Positions 48,341 to 61,206 of a stretch of DNA of 64,000 nucleotides are shown piece after piece (the stretch's first letter is position 1; each line of letters opens with the position of its first letter). The notes under the pieces were generated by a model. That model was not told the DNA's origin, ran no database searches, and was given only the letters and a program-made list of their open reading frames with translations. Both the position numbers and the translations under genes were made by a program. This DNA comes from Phorcus lineatus (lineage: Eukaryota; Mollusca; Gastropoda; Trochida; Trochidae), in NCBI GenBank assembly GCA_921293015.1, contig OV121094.1, positions 36,578,054 through 36,642,053 of the forward strand. Direction: 5' to 3'.

Positions 48341-51289
48341 GTAAAAATCCCTTCCAAAATATTGCTTTGCGTGGATAAATAAAAGTCATCGTTTCTAGTT
48401 TAGGTATGTTTCGTGCAATGTACCTCATGTCTGTCGCATTACTCGCATCTAAACAATTAAATGTTTAATGTGACATACAAAGTGAACAATGTTTGCTTAA
48501 AACGATGAGGTGAGGTTATTTTGGGTTAATCTTTTGATAACATTAGGTCGTGTACGAAATAATGATGAAATGAAACATATCCTGTGCATTGATACAACTA
48601 CTAATTAGAACGGCCATGTTTTATTAGCTTACTGGATTTACTACCATAGCCTATAGGAGTTTGTAGGGAAAATAGCACGTTTTTGTAAGAAATGTTTCTT
48701 CGAATTTGTCCCTTGAACATAATTCTATATTATTATTATATTTATGGAATGAAACAATTCTTTAATGAATCTGATTTGCGGTTTTAATGTCTATTGGCTT
48801 TGATGTCAAAGAATTGGTAAATGATTAAAACATAATTCACATACTGAGTTTAACATTTTTGCAATCAGTGAAATATGCCAAAGATTCTTCTCACATTTAT
48901 TAGAATTAATCAACTTCAGCAAATTTGAGAATAAAACTGAATCCCCGTTTTGTCTGATTGTGTTTTTGTAAAATCACAATGCAATTCAGACCTGAATTTT
49001 TGAAACCATCCAATAATTATTCATTTAATTAACTTTTGCCTCTGCTTTTGTTTTATTTTTCACTGAGAGCAACTTGTCTCCTTTGTAAGGAAGTTACCAC
49101 CACGAGAAAGACGTCTGTTTCAGAAGTACCATTAGGAATAACAAGGCCTAATGAATAATCATTACTTTCGCATGAGATTGAAAATCAGTCATATTGAAAG
49201 GAGTGTATGTGCAGTAAGGTTTTCTTTTCCTTTTTCTATTTCTTCCAGCAAGTTAAAAGTCATTGGCTAAGTAACTCTTCTGGCTTCATTATTCACAAAT
49301 GGTAAATGGTAAAGCTGTTACAAATAGAGATGTAAAGTTTATCTTTTATATTAACCAAATGGTCTGCATATGATATCGTAGCTCATAACTGCTGAAATTA
49401 GAGAAGTTTTATGACACGATCCTTGTGGCTAAGAGACCTATACTTCAATAATCTGTTAACGTTAAAACACGATCTAGAAAGTCTATGGCTTTTTCAATAT
49501 AAATGAGACGTAAAACCCATTAACTTTGAGATTTCAAGTCGCTAATGATTTTAATTGATTAAAAAAGAAAAAAGTCAGCAAGATATGCCACATCTAAACA
49601 ATATCAGGGACCCATAGCCACATTTTCTGTACAGTTAAGCTTTCTATGATATTTAAATTCTCTCTAATATAAGATTCTCTACGAACTAAATAAGTTAAAA
49701 CTATATAATCGTTATTGACCCTGAACGAAAGAATACAGTTTTTTTGAAGGCTCAATGTAAGTGAGGAAGATTTAAACTTATTTCGTGTTTGACGCTTATG
49801 AAATGCTACAGGTCCAAAGAAAACAGGACATTGCTATGGCTTTTTGTTCTCGAGCGAATGAAATTTGGTTTCAGGATGTAGCTGTCCCTACTTGCTGATG
49901 ATATTTCGATCTCAGCTCCCTAGAACTAGTTTTGATAGAGTTGTAAAGGTCAAACAATTTTCGTATTGAATGACGAACTGACAGAGACGCTAGACGAAAT
50001 TAGCCTCTATCGACTGCCAAACTGCTGTGTGACCACGTCATATGATTCCGTTTGAAAGCATTACAGTTACATTATTAATCTTCTTAATATCATTTTGTTT
50101 TCACATTGCCATTAACATGTAATTAGATGTATCCCAAATTATGAAAGCACGCTTGAGAGCTAAATTATCATTGAAGACATCTCAAATGTCCTCAAAACAC
50201 TTGCCCCTAAACAACACTCTTTTAGTTATTTACTTCATGTCTGTGGTATAGATTGTACTTATACATTTAGTTCGAAATGTCAAATAAAGTGTCTTAAATG
50301 GTCAAATTTATATGACAATGTTAGCAAATATTCATTTTCTTTCAACTGTTCCAAATAAATCATGTGAAAATTGAGTGTATTATTATGTAATAACTCTAAA
50401 ATTAATATTTAAGTGACACAAGTATGTTTTATAATTTCTTATGTGTCTTAAATAGGAACCAAATTATCATATGTCCTCCGTTAAGTTCTAATCGTCCCTC
50501 TAAAAATGCCAAAATTTCTTGTTTTCAAAGATTTATGAAAAATGGCAACAAATCACGACTTTAGCATGTGTATTGTCACTATACTGAACTAATAAGCACT
50601 TTGATGCTGATTTCCAGAACCAACTACTACTTCTCTATAAAATAACACCATTTATGAAGTTTGACATATTTGACCCCAACAACATATTCTGTGGCCCTTT
50701 AAAAGATTTCATTACAGGAACCATTCTGTTCAACCTGAAGGTCGTATTCATCTTCTGATTTTTAAAAACTTGTAGTTTCTTCAAATTTGACAATTTGATC
50801 TCTCATATAGGATAAAATATAGAGTTTGGCATTTAAGAATCACTAGCTTACCCTTTTAAGTTTGCTAGATGAAAGTAATTAGACATGTTTTTAAAAAAAT
50901 ATTTTTATTTGCCACGTATGATCGTTGATTTGCACAATAACATGCTGGAAATCTAAGAATTTTGGGACTTCTTCTGAACCATGTCCCCATTCAACTACGT
51001 TTTCTATAAATGACAACGCTAATAAAACCTTATTCATGAGCTTATGAAATATCACAAAGTCCTGAAATTTCCGATTCCTCACTCACTTTTTAAATGGCTT
51101 CAATATAAGAATTAAAAACAGAACTTTTAAAATTGAGGAAGATATCCGAAACCTTTTGAAACTTAAGGAATATCAGAAACTTCAAAATCGTTAGACCAAT
51201 TATGATATATGATAGTGTTTGATCTTCACAAAATCATCTGAGCAGAAATGAAAACTTGACACTAATGAATTTCAATATTTTTCTTTCTT

Positions 51290-51640
51290 CTGGTCAATCT
51301 GGCTATTAAGTCACTTCAGAAAGATCAAGCAATACGATATGGTTATCTTAGAAACAGATTTGTGACTTCAACCTCCATATGTGAAGAGATGTTTGGCGGA
51401 AGTGCTGCTGGACGTTGCGCCTTGAGACCCCATAATGGACAGATGTTCACACCTATTTATCATCGTAACCGACTTGTGTGGTCCACAAGACACATAAGGT
51501 TAACTCAAAGATTTGGTTTTCTTCAGTAACAAATCTCGATTCACCATGAGATTTGCTGAGTGAAGGGCCCGGTGGTACCAACGACAATGTGAACGTACGC
51601 TCAAGTCTGCGTTCGTGAAGTAATTGGCTTAAACCTAATA
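51290..51640 (+). pseudogene. Tc1/mariner-type transposase relic (N-terminal and first DDE region)
   Basis: One plus-strand frame from about 51323 reads 'DQAIRYGYLRNRFVTSTSIC', 'RPHNGQMFTPIYHRNRLVWS' and 'TRHIRLTQR'. After a frame change it continues as 'VFFSNKSRFTMRFAE', a stop, 'RARWYQRQCERTLKSAFVK'. This is the usual Tc1-like series: helix-turn-helix linker 'LRNRFVT', 'RRP..G..LT..HR..RL.WA', and 'FSDESRF....DGR..VYRR'. The first catalytic aspartate of the SDES motif appears as asparagine (SNKS), and the GW-G core with the second D and the C-terminus are absent. It is therefore inactive. It follows block delta of unit 5 directly, where epsilon would be expected. The 96-codon minus-strand frame over this area (51453-51743) is a shadow. 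Confidence 0.75.
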
Positions 51641-52420
51641 TAAAAAGTCTAGTCCCTCCTGTGTGTGAAGTTTCATCTTTGCTCAGTATCTTATAAAGGA
51701 TAAATCTATAAGAACACATTGAAATATTTATGACATTAGACATTTTAAAAGGAAAAAGCGTTACACAGCCACTTGTGAAATATTAACTTTACAACCTCAC
51801 AAGATGAGATAAACATGTCATAAGAAAAGGGAAAGCAGATATTCAATTTACTAACTTTATGTTTTAATTTGTGTTTTATGTTAAAATTGGTCACTTTTGG
51901 TTGTGTATTCGAACACTTGAACGCGTGGACCCTACAAAAGCCGGGACCAGAAGTCAAAGGGACATAACAACACTGCTCTAAATTTCTGTTTATATTATTG
52001 CAATAATTTTTTGTGCCTTTATATTTTGCATAGCAACATAGAAAAAAACTGTTTGTATTCTTAAGAAAAGTTTCTTCCATGCCATTTATGAATGACAGAA
52101 AAAGGCATGGCAAGAAACCTAAGAATACTTCGGTAACTGATATCCTATTTCTTCAGAAAAGGTATCATTTCAATAAGATCACTCTGCCGATAACCTTAAT
52201 TAAATATATTTTAAGTGTTGTCAGGTGAAGATTGCATTTAACAAAAGTTTTACATGCCAAGATATTTCAAAAGTTTAACTTTAACTTAATAATTTTTAGC
52301 ACATTAACTAAATATAAAAAGTGAGGCTTAACAGGCTTCGATGTTACTGGTAACGTTTTAACAATTATGAGTTTGTCCATATAGTTTCTTTAAAGGGTTG
52401 TTGTGGTGTTTGTTGAATGC

Positions 52421-52440
52421 CCTGATAAAGCTTTATCAGG
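52421..52440. repeat. Perfect 20-bp palindrome
   Basis: CCTGATAAAGCTTTATCAGG is fully self-complementary. No gene or element end is adjacent, and it could be chance or a protein-binding dyad. Confidence 0.7.
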
Positions 52441-53539
52441 TTATTTCACACTGTATTGCTGTGTTGTCTCTTGCAAAAGGTTTTGAAATTCTGTGAACCA
52501 ATGAATGTATCTTTTGTTTTGAACACAGAGTGACGTACATACAGTTTCAATTGTTTTAAAAAGTATGGTTATTATCTCTAACGCATTTGTGTAATCAACC
52601 TGGCGTGGAGTAATCCGTTTCATTTTCCAAACATACAATTTTACAAAATGACATTATACATAGCGACACGTATAGGCTTGTCCAGAATCAAATCATATAA
52701 TGGTTGTACAAATAATTGTGTAATATTACAATTAGAAATTCCAATGCTCACCGGTTAGTAAGGGGAATAAGTAGACACAAAAACTTACTATATCTTCATC
52801 GCTGTCCAGATTTGTTGAAATTGTCAGTCTAAATAGAATGTGAGTGGTAGTTTGTAAAGCGCAACAAAACACACATTGAGACAAAACCAATCATTATTAA
52901 TGGAACCTAAGTATTTTGGCTGATGTTTAACTTTATATAAAAATACCACAATGCTAGCTGAACGTCTGTCACAGTCGTATCACGGTATAACTCCTTATCA
53001 TATACATCATGTAAGAGGTAATTTGAGCTTATATATTGCTATGACTTCTAACTTATTTTAAGTCAAATATAAAAGTAAAAGTTTTGTGATCACCACGGAC
53101 AGGAGGATAACTGTGACAATACAATGCATGGTAGTGAGCGAGTGTTTATATAACAGTGTTCTGTCAGACGAACTTTTCGCTCAGATAAACTTTAGGCTCT
53201 TTCAATTTATTGTTAGTCCTACAAGAAATAAACTCATAACAAAACTTTTATACCTGGATCAGTTAACCGTTAAAATATAATTTACGATTATAAATTCTAA
53301 AATGTGAAACAAAAAGTATGGCAGCATTTGATATTTAGACGAAATAAATCAAAATAAAGTAACGTAATTGCGCATACTGTACGGTGAAAAGCAAATACAA
53401 AAGTGTTTGTCGGAAATCAAATGGTGACTACCAAACCAGAAAAGGAAAACCTTTCATGATAATATCAATAACTCATCGAGATTTTAGAAAGAGTTGAGAA
53501 TTATTTAACGCAAAGACATTACAAGTTCTAATATCAAAC

Positions 53540-53900
53540 CTGTTAACTGACTGAACCATTTTAAAGAATGTTTTCAATAGTGCAGACTTAGAGCCTAGCA
53601 AAAGTGATACCAATGTTCAAGATGAAAAACCGCTTGATGATTTTGATGCATATATTTGCCATAAATAATAACGAAATCCACGATAAAATACACCATTTAC
53701 AGAATGGAAAATCCCCAGGATATGATCATATAATAATTGAAATGCTAAAATGTTCAGAGGCTTTCATAGCCCCATATCTGAGAATAAACAAGCTTTAAGA
53801 TGTTTAATGATACCATAATCCCGGACCAGTGGTCAAAGGCAATCATCATACCTCTACATAAGAAAGGGAATAAAGATTATCGTGACAATTATCATGTAAG
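53540..53900 (+). pseudogene. LINE reverse-transcriptase relic (palm N-terminal region)
   Basis: Pieces read 'NHFKECF' (about 53552), 'LQNGKSPGYDHIIIEMLKCS' (53696-53755) and, in another frame from about 53790, 'TIIPDQWSKAIIIPLHKKGN' and 'DYRDNYH'. They match the order in the LINE at 2750: 'WYDHFMNLL', 'KVKKSPGEDGIASEFLK', 'IFPTEWGKSIICPLFKSGS', 'VGNYRG'. Several stops and a shift break it, and the catalytic motifs are not present. The remnant is about 360 bp, old, and from a lineage different from the 2750 copy. Confidence 0.75.
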
Positions 53901-56129
53901 AAAAATATTGTTTTATTTTGTTCTAGTTTGTAGTTCATCGTACATGTCTCTCGTATATGTTGAGTAAAATGAAACGTCAAGAGATCGGTCTAAATTATTG
54001 TATTTAATGTATACAGATAGGAGTAAAAAAACCACCCGATTCATTATAATATACAATTATTTCATTTACATGACTTCCACAACAATCATGTCAGTAAGCA
54101 AATGCAACGATAACATCATTTAATCAAGCAAACTTTCAACACTCCGGTAACTCTAAAAGCATGCACTAAATTGTCCATACAAGTTTAATTTTGCTGAAGA
54201 TATATACAAAAACGTCATTATTGGCCATATACATCGGTAAAAACCGCGAAAGCTTATCATGGTGGGTAAAGTTCAAAGTCCCAGTTCTTAATATAAGAAT
54301 TTATGGACATAAATTAGACCAAGCTTTTAGTGCAATTTGCCTCTCAAATGAGCGGATAACTCCTTGTCTATCAGTGAATAATACAATTATTCGTATCCGC
54401 GAACAGAATACCCGGATGTCACTTAACACAATCAGCTAATCAACCTGTTGTTTGACCTTGTTTTGTTGAGGTCACCTTGTCTAACATGATAAGCTATAAG
54501 GAAAGTCGGTTGCTGGTGGCTATAGGAGTGCGAAACTCAGTTTAGAAAAGGAGTTGCCATAAAGCATAGACGAATTTGTTCTACTGCAAATATGAACTCA
54601 AATATAATAACATCAACATTTGAAAAACTATCAAATACAGTAAACGAGACAGTTTAAAATAAGTAGTTTATTCTTTCATATACGATTTATGCAACATTGT
54701 TTTTCAAGTTAATTGACAAGTACCGTACACACAAGCTTACCAGTAATTAAAACACACTGTATTTAGGAAAACAACTAGGTGTACCGTAAAAATCCTTAAA
54801 AGGATGTGCTATGCATTTTGAAAGATTTGGTAAGAAAGTAAATCGTGAATTTATAAGGTCATTTTATTTTCAGATTCAAAAACTTGTAACTTGCAAAATC
54901 TGTTTTGAGGAAATCAAGTCAGGGTCAGTGCTTTAAAATACAGTCCTCTAAATATCATATACCTCTTTACCTCTAAAAGTTATATCATGATACCTTAACG
55001 TCTAAATATAAAGTTAAACAAAAGTTTGCTTCATACAAGTGTGATAATCACGGATTTTATGCTCGTTTAAATTTTGCCCTTTAATACAGAGAGCTATTAA
55101 ATAATGTCCATAAAGTATAGTGTTAAGAAACTGTACAAGGTTTAAAGTTTTTACAAATATAGTGAATATATATCAGAATTCCCTGCAGTGGCTGCTAATG
55201 ATAATGATAAAAAAATAATAATGAAGATAACAAAAGTTAATGATCCGATAACTAACACTTCCTTTTCCCCTGTATGAGTAAATGTAACCGACTTCATCTG
55301 TCAAAGAAAGAAAGTATAAAATGAATGATAAAATGTTTTAAAAAGTTTATTTGAAATAGTAAAAATGTAAAAAGAACCAAGTGTCAATAGTCTTGTCAGC
55401 GCTGCAAAAAGTTCATTTTTTTATATAAAGCATATGGTTAAAAATGAAATATTATACATAATCACATCATTATTATTGAAATTGCACCTGTGAACAAATT
55501 AACAGCGGAATGATGTTTTTATTCAAGTTGACATTTGTTTCAGATCTTAGTTAAGTAATGATTGATGAAAACAGTTTAAGCACGTGTTTATCAATAATAT
55601 CTTTTTCTTACAATAAAGAATAAATACACAATTAGGACTTTTCTTTTAATTTTCTTCTTCTTTTATTCTAAAACAACCTGTACACAATACGCAATTACAA
55701 CATTTCAAATCTAAGCTATTATCAGACAATATCGCATCATTTCCATATGTTATTGATTAGTATTGGGCATTATTTTGACATTACATGATATATAACCCTA
55801 AATGCTCATAGTCAAAAACTCATTTGTATTAAAATCTAATACAAATCCAACTTAACATTTTAGAACTATGCATATTTTCTGACATGTATTCGTCGAATTG
55901 TATATATAATAACCTTTTATAAGTTAATCTCCGAATAAGTGAATCATAAATAGACATGGGAAATAATCTCTTTCATTGACAAAGTGAATGTGTCCAGCAG
56001 TGTTTTTCATGAAGATAAGGAACACGCCATTTATAATTATTTTCCGAACATTTACAAAACGGTTATTATTTTTCAAGATAACATAGCAACCATTTAATCA
56101 CACAAAAATGTGTTATTTTTAGCGACAGT

Positions 56130-57760
56130 TGTGAACAGACTATAAAGAAGTTTTATTCCTGTTAAGTTTGCATACTCCGGAATCCAATTGGTTTAGACCA
56201 TGGTTTATTACCTTTGTGTAATATTTCTTGGTCAAACAGCACGATAATTATTTAACAATATTTCGCTTTGACATTGGAGACTGTGTTTTCAAGTTATTTC
56301 GGATAACACATGCTACGATTGGAGTGTTTTTCCTGCTTCGATACTGTTTATTGCCTTTGTTAAGTATGACAAAACTGCAAATACTCAACAGTCGAACAGC
56401 AGGAGAAATAACATTGTTGACAAGTACTTATCTTTGCGATTCTTAAGTGTTGATGCATACTCGTTTTTAGCCCAGCTAAATTTGACAAACGATCACCTCC
56501 ATATAAAAGTTTTATCATCATTTTATTATATAATATCGGAAATAAATTTTGGGGAAACCTTTTTGAAATAACAATCTTTTCCTTTCATGACAATGATACA
56601 TGTTTTATTTTAAAAACATGTTATATTATGAAAGTGTTGTCGAGTTTGACAGCAACATTTAAACCTACTGAATTCTCACAAAAACAAAAAGTGAAACTTG
56701 AGCTGAGCAAAAAGGGAAGGTGAATTTATTGATGGCCTCATCACATTAACAACTTTGTAATCATAAAATGTTTATTTTCAGAGTTCCACGGGAAGGTATC
56801 TTAATTATTTCGTAAGCACTTGTGTAGACAAATCCTGAAACAATATTGTTCTCTACCTGGTTTAAGGAGAATATGGAAGCACGTTTTGTTGCAGTCAAAG
56901 ATCAATAGAATTAAGTTTTCATCAGCAAAACTTACACATGCATGAAGAATAAAAATCTATTTTAAGTCAATATGTAAAATCAACAATTAAAATGATTTTA
57001 CTTTCATTAAAGAAAAAAGCTAATAAAGAAACAGTTATCGAATCTACAAGGCGATATGATACTTTATTGCATTATGTATACTTTCATGCTGAAGACTACA
57101 ATGTATGATTGTCTGTGATGTGAATGATGTTTGATATAGTATTCAACAATAATTGAACAGATATTTGATATTTGTAAAAACATTAATCAAATCTTTGTTT
57201 CTTTCTATGACAACAAAATCAAATTGAAATTGAAAAACACACATATGCATCTTTCAAGGTTTATGCATTAACATTGTTCAAAAAAGATAGGAAAAAACTT
57301 TTAAATCTTTATACGTAAAATACCTAAAAGTGCTCATTTTTACATTTGCAGAGAAAGTCAGCATTAATAGATGATCTTGAAGAGATTTTATAACATCTAA
57401 AACGTATTAAAATAATGTAAAAACACATCTTATTGATATTTCCTTACTTGTTTACATTAAGTCATCATTAATGAGACATTCCGTTCGCGTCTGTAATTTG
57501 TTTGGCTTCCTATTTGCGTCACTGCAGCAGTGTAACTACCAAGAGAGACCTATGTGAACTAGTCAACATAATACAAACTTTACTTTCGCCATCGTCAATC
57601 AAACACATGTAATGTATATTTCTCATGCAGCTAATAAATTTAGATCTTTCTTTTAGCTAGTTTCTGTGATATAACATTGAAGCTGAGTTAGTCAACAAAC
57701 TGGTTCGATGAATGTTTTGACACTTTAACTGGTACGATTTTGGTTTATATTTTTTCAAAA
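56130..57760. repeat. Block mu, unit 5
   Basis: This is the partner of 44690-45860. The copy has a single version of the segment that is doubled in unit 4. The CRE-bearing MITE inserted some 40 bp beyond its right end. The 72-codon frame at 56228-56446 is not conserved in unit 4. Confidence 0.8.
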
Positions 57761-57802
57761 AACCTTAAATGATAAATGTCAGTATAATACATAAAGTAGA
57801 GT

Positions 57803-58173
57803 TTATTAACCGAGGAAGTGTGTCATGTGACTTTTACGAAACGACTGTGGATTTTTGGTATTACCCGAGCGAGAGCGAAGGTTATACACAAATTCGCACG
57901 AATTTCGTAAAAGTCATATAACAACTTCCGAGGGTAATAGTTTCTTTATCAAAGATTCTATTTCATTTCAAACGCATGGAATTATTCAGAAAACGGCCTC
58001 CTTCCCTTGCGACGGACCACTACAGTGACATCATTAACAATGGTTTTATGACGTCACAGACGACAAAATATGGTCACTCTCGCTAAAATAATCGTTTCTA
58101 GGCAAAAGTGATATATGCACATGTGCTCAATTGAAAATATGTCACTGCTTATGATTAACCATATGGGTAATAA
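57803..58173. mobile_element. Palindromic CRE-bearing MITE, copy 2
   Basis: Same ends (TTATTAACC and GGGTAATAA), same palindromic left third and same loop (GAGCGAGAGCGAAGGT) as 16002-16373. Of the two CRE octamers, the right one is intact (TGACGTCA, 58049-58056) and the left one is mutated to TGACATCA (58026-58033). Confidence 0.8.
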
Positions 58174-59459
58174 ATAATCATAATTTCTTGTATGGATATG
58201 AACTAATTGATGGTTTGCACAGTTCTTACTAAAATTTCAGTTTTCATACTGAAAAGTTCAAGATATGAGTCCAGGCATCGACTGTTTTACAGCTAAGGTA
58301 CCTCGTTTGTAGATGATTACTTTTAAAAAATGGTTGAAATTTAACTTTGGAGATCGCATGAACAAGTTTGAAAAAACCTAGCACCTCTATCTTTATCTTC
58401 AATAAAACAAAATTCTCTGATTGATCAAAAGATGGTCACGTTAGAAAGGTCAGCCAGGATGTCACAAGACGGTATCACACAAGCGAAATTTCATGATTTC
58501 CCTTAATTGGTATGTATGTCGACTTTGACATTCCTGCTGAAGAAAGAAGGACATCGAGTACAGTATAATGATGAAATGATTATTACTAGTATTACCGACA
58601 ATATTTAATTAAAATTCCAAATAACTAACTAACATAGTTCTATTTTCTGAAAGAGGATGCCTATCTCTGTGCAATGCTACTCAATAACTGCTGTAATCTA
58701 CATGCCTCATGTTGAAATCGTTTGCATTTGTTCACTGAAATCATTACGCAAATCTATCAAGAGACACCTTTCATAATCTCTCAAGAGTAACTTGAGAAAC
58801 TTGATAGTTTTACCATTTTGCCCCCGACCTGTTTCATTTTATGTTGAACTTACGGCTCATTCAACTCATTCGTTCACGTTCTCAACTTTGTATTATGTTC
58901 ATTTAGAATTGAAAAGTTTTCATTTTGAAACAGAGCAGGAAGATCTAAGAAATGACTTTGCACTGTGTGTATAGCCTTTGGGAAAATAGTTTCCTGAAGT
59001 GATTGTTGACTATCTGTAATAGATGTTCCATCATTGTTTCCAATAAATTAATAGACCCATTTACTTTTGCCCCGGTCTATCCAATTTTTTTATCCAATCC
59101 TTGTTAGTATTCCGTTTATCTTATGACTGTCAATTTCATGTAATTGAATCTGAACAACAATTATTTCCTAAGCAGATGTTGTTTCATGTCATTATTCTCA
59201 TTTTGGTCTAATTCATTTCCTAGTTCTTCAATTCATCAAGTTAAGTTTATAAGGTTTCTTTTTTTTTGTTTATTTTTCATCTTTCATTAATGTGTATAAC
59301 TCTGACTTTCCATTGACTCAGTCTTGTTACAGATTTATTGTTTATTTTGGACAGTTCGTTATGAAGAAAACAATGTACATTTTTGCAAACCCATTGGGGG
59401 ATGATTTATATACATGTTGAATTCACTTTAACAGTAATCCAGAATTGAAATTGTGAAAG

Positions 59460-59712
59460 GGAAACGTCGTGAAACGTGGAAGAGTTCTTGCAGAAACATG
59501 GTGTTGGTCGACTACCATAGCAAAATATGAATCCCAGTGAACATCCTTGGAACTATTTGTATAATTTGAACAATTGTATTGATAAGCTTACTAAGCTTGA
59601 AATACCAAACCCTCCAGGAAATGCATGCATAAATTATCCTATTGACAGTGTACAAAAACAGTTATTGCCTTACCAAAATTCAGAAGTGGCGCCACAAGTC
59701 AGCAATTATTAT
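59460..59712 (+). pseudogene. Tc1/mariner transposase relic, C-terminal DDE region
   Basis: A plus-strand frame reads 'VEEFLQKHGVGRLP', stop, 'QNMNPSEHPWNYL', then about 49 further codons to a TAA at 59713-59715. This fits the end of Tc1-like transposases, where 'FL...gV..LPWPA.SPDlNPIEH.WD.L' carries the last catalytic residue (the E of PIEH). The WPA-SPD part is damaged, and what follows NYL does not resemble the usual tail well. Nothing of the N-terminal half is next to it, and it is not contiguous with the relic at 51290. Only the first 30 or so residues support the call. Confidence 0.55.
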
Positions 59713-60917
59713 TAAGTAATAAAGATGGCATACATTACTAATTGATTGTAACACCTTTCCTTGTGATTGTTTTTCTTTTTGTGTTTTCAGTTTGTGTACG
59801 ACGTTTTTAAAAAAAATTGTTGATGTGTTTTATGTCCGGCGATGACAAATAATATTTGCTACAGTGACAAAATAATGTGAATCTTTGAAAAGGTAAATTA
59901 AAATAACACTTATCAACATTTGGCATTTAGTTTACTAGAAATTATTTAGATGATGTTGAAATCGTCTTTCCTTTAATTTTTCTCTTTATAGTTTCGTAAT
60001 GATGTCTCAGGTTTACCTGAAACCTTATTACAAGTAAGTATGTTTTACATAGTTAGGCCTATGTAATGTATACAGTGTTCTACATACGGATGTCAGTGAT
60101 TTCAGGAGTAAGTTAACTTGAACAAGACGTTACATCTCTTCTCTGTTGTTTTACTTGATAATCCAATTAGTCACTGAGATAAATCGAGGGCAGTTGTTTT
60201 GCTACTCGTTTCGTCTTCTCTGACAAATAATAAATAACTAAAAGCTGAGAAACTTGGAATGTTATTGCTAAAATGCTGATGCTTAATACACCTTACAAGA
60301 ATAGAAGTATTTATCTCCTTCAATAGGGTAGATAGGTAGACTTTCCACTGAATTTTTGTATTCATAGCGTGCGTACCTAAAGTCAATCATGTATTCGATC
60401 ATTTTTGGTTTAATATTAAAATGTTTTATTCAATGGGGACAGTTTACGTAGTTAAATGCAAAAATAACAGAAGAAATGCAAATGATGAAGCAAAGCTTTA
60501 TCCTTCCTCTACTGATTATATCACTTATTTACAAGCACGGTAAGGAAAAATGTCACAGAATAGATTATTTTGTCACAATTATCAATCTTAAAGAGAACAT
60601 TTCCCTTTTCTTTCCAATTTTCATTTTTTTAAATCTCTGAATATTGTCTTTGGTTGCTTAATGTTTTGAAGACGCCAAAATGTATATTTATTTATGTAAG
60701 TGTTTCAAGAACCAGAGAAACGTTTTTCGTTTGAGTGAGCGAACCAAGTGCGAATCGCTTTTGAATAATGAAAGCAAAATCAACATCAACCTCAACTTGG
60801 AATGTATGTCACAGTTAAAGTCTCGACACGGCACCTGTTCACAGAAGAATAACATATTCTAAAAGAAATCACAGAACCTTTCACACCGAGGTAGCTTCTT
60901 TAGCTTCTTTAACATGG

Positions 60918-61029
60918 CCTGCTTTCACAAAGCTACCTTACCTAAGGTTAACCTTAACTCCCATACTTTAACATTGCACTGAGGTTACCGTAAGGACTTA
61001 CGCTCACCCTTGGACTTTGTGAGAGGAGG
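60918..61029. mobile_element. Short MITE with CACAAAG ends
   Basis: CCTGCTTTCACAAAGC at the left and GGACTTTGTGAGAGGAGG at the right are inverted copies. The inside is GC-richer and full of CCTTA/TAAGG words. It lies within block iota of unit 6, between sequences that are contiguous in units 2 and 5 (left GGTAGCTTCTTTA, right the stretch before kappa), which confirms it as an insertion. Confidence 0.65.
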
Positions 61030-61137
61030 CACATATCTTTAAGATAAAACCTTAGATGATATAATAAAGTGTAAAGTAATCACTGTAAACAGTTCAATGC
61101 TTGTTAATGCTATTCTTGTGAGGAGTAGTAAAACTCC

Positions 61138-61206
61138 CTGGCGAGATTGGAACCACGGACCTCCTGATCCGAAGCCGAACGCGCTAACCACTGCGCTATC
61201 CCGCCC
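61138..61206 (-). pseudogene. tRNA-Arg-like sequence (anticodon TCG), probably a SINE head or tRNA pseudogene
   Basis: On the minus strand: GGCGGGATAGCGCAGTGGTT, AGCGCG, TTCGGCTTCGGATCAGGAGG, TCCGTGGTTCCAATCTCGCC. The A box and D arm are intact (GCGC/GCGC stem). The anticodon loop CTTCGGA gives TCG (Arg), but the anticodon stem has a C-A mismatch. The B box reads GGTTCCAATCT, with the purine lost, and the T stem does not pair. It is therefore not a working tRNA. No tail or body like the SINEs at 35271 and 42213 follows, so it is another family or a lone pseudogene. Confidence 0.7.

Larger units (their letters stand above)
46190..58390. repeat. Degenerate tandem unit 5
   Basis: Order seen: alpha 46190-46460 with its following segment 46500-46960, iota 47765-47930, kappa 47930-48340, a second alpha tail 48540-48620 with segment 48640-49110, a unit-2-like spacer 49700-49930, gamma 50660-50840, delta 51130-51260, a segment 54340-54480 shared with 15830-15960, and mu 56130-57760. 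The segment after alpha is present twice 2.1-2.3 kb apart (both ending at GACGTCTGTT), so there was a local duplication within the unit. Insertions are a SINE (47481), a Tc1 relic (51290), a LINE relic (53540) and a MITE (57803). In 51650-53500 and 54480-56100 I see no genes. Confidence 0.55.

Noticed and set aside
51453..51743. 96-codon minus-strand frame with GC-rich sequence
   Set aside because: It runs antisense to the Tc1-type transposase relic, whose plus-strand motifs explain the composition.
51745..52113. 122-codon minus-strand frame, cysteine-containing
   Set aside because: No signal peptide, motif or paralogue, and AT-rich codon content is like the background. Probably chance.
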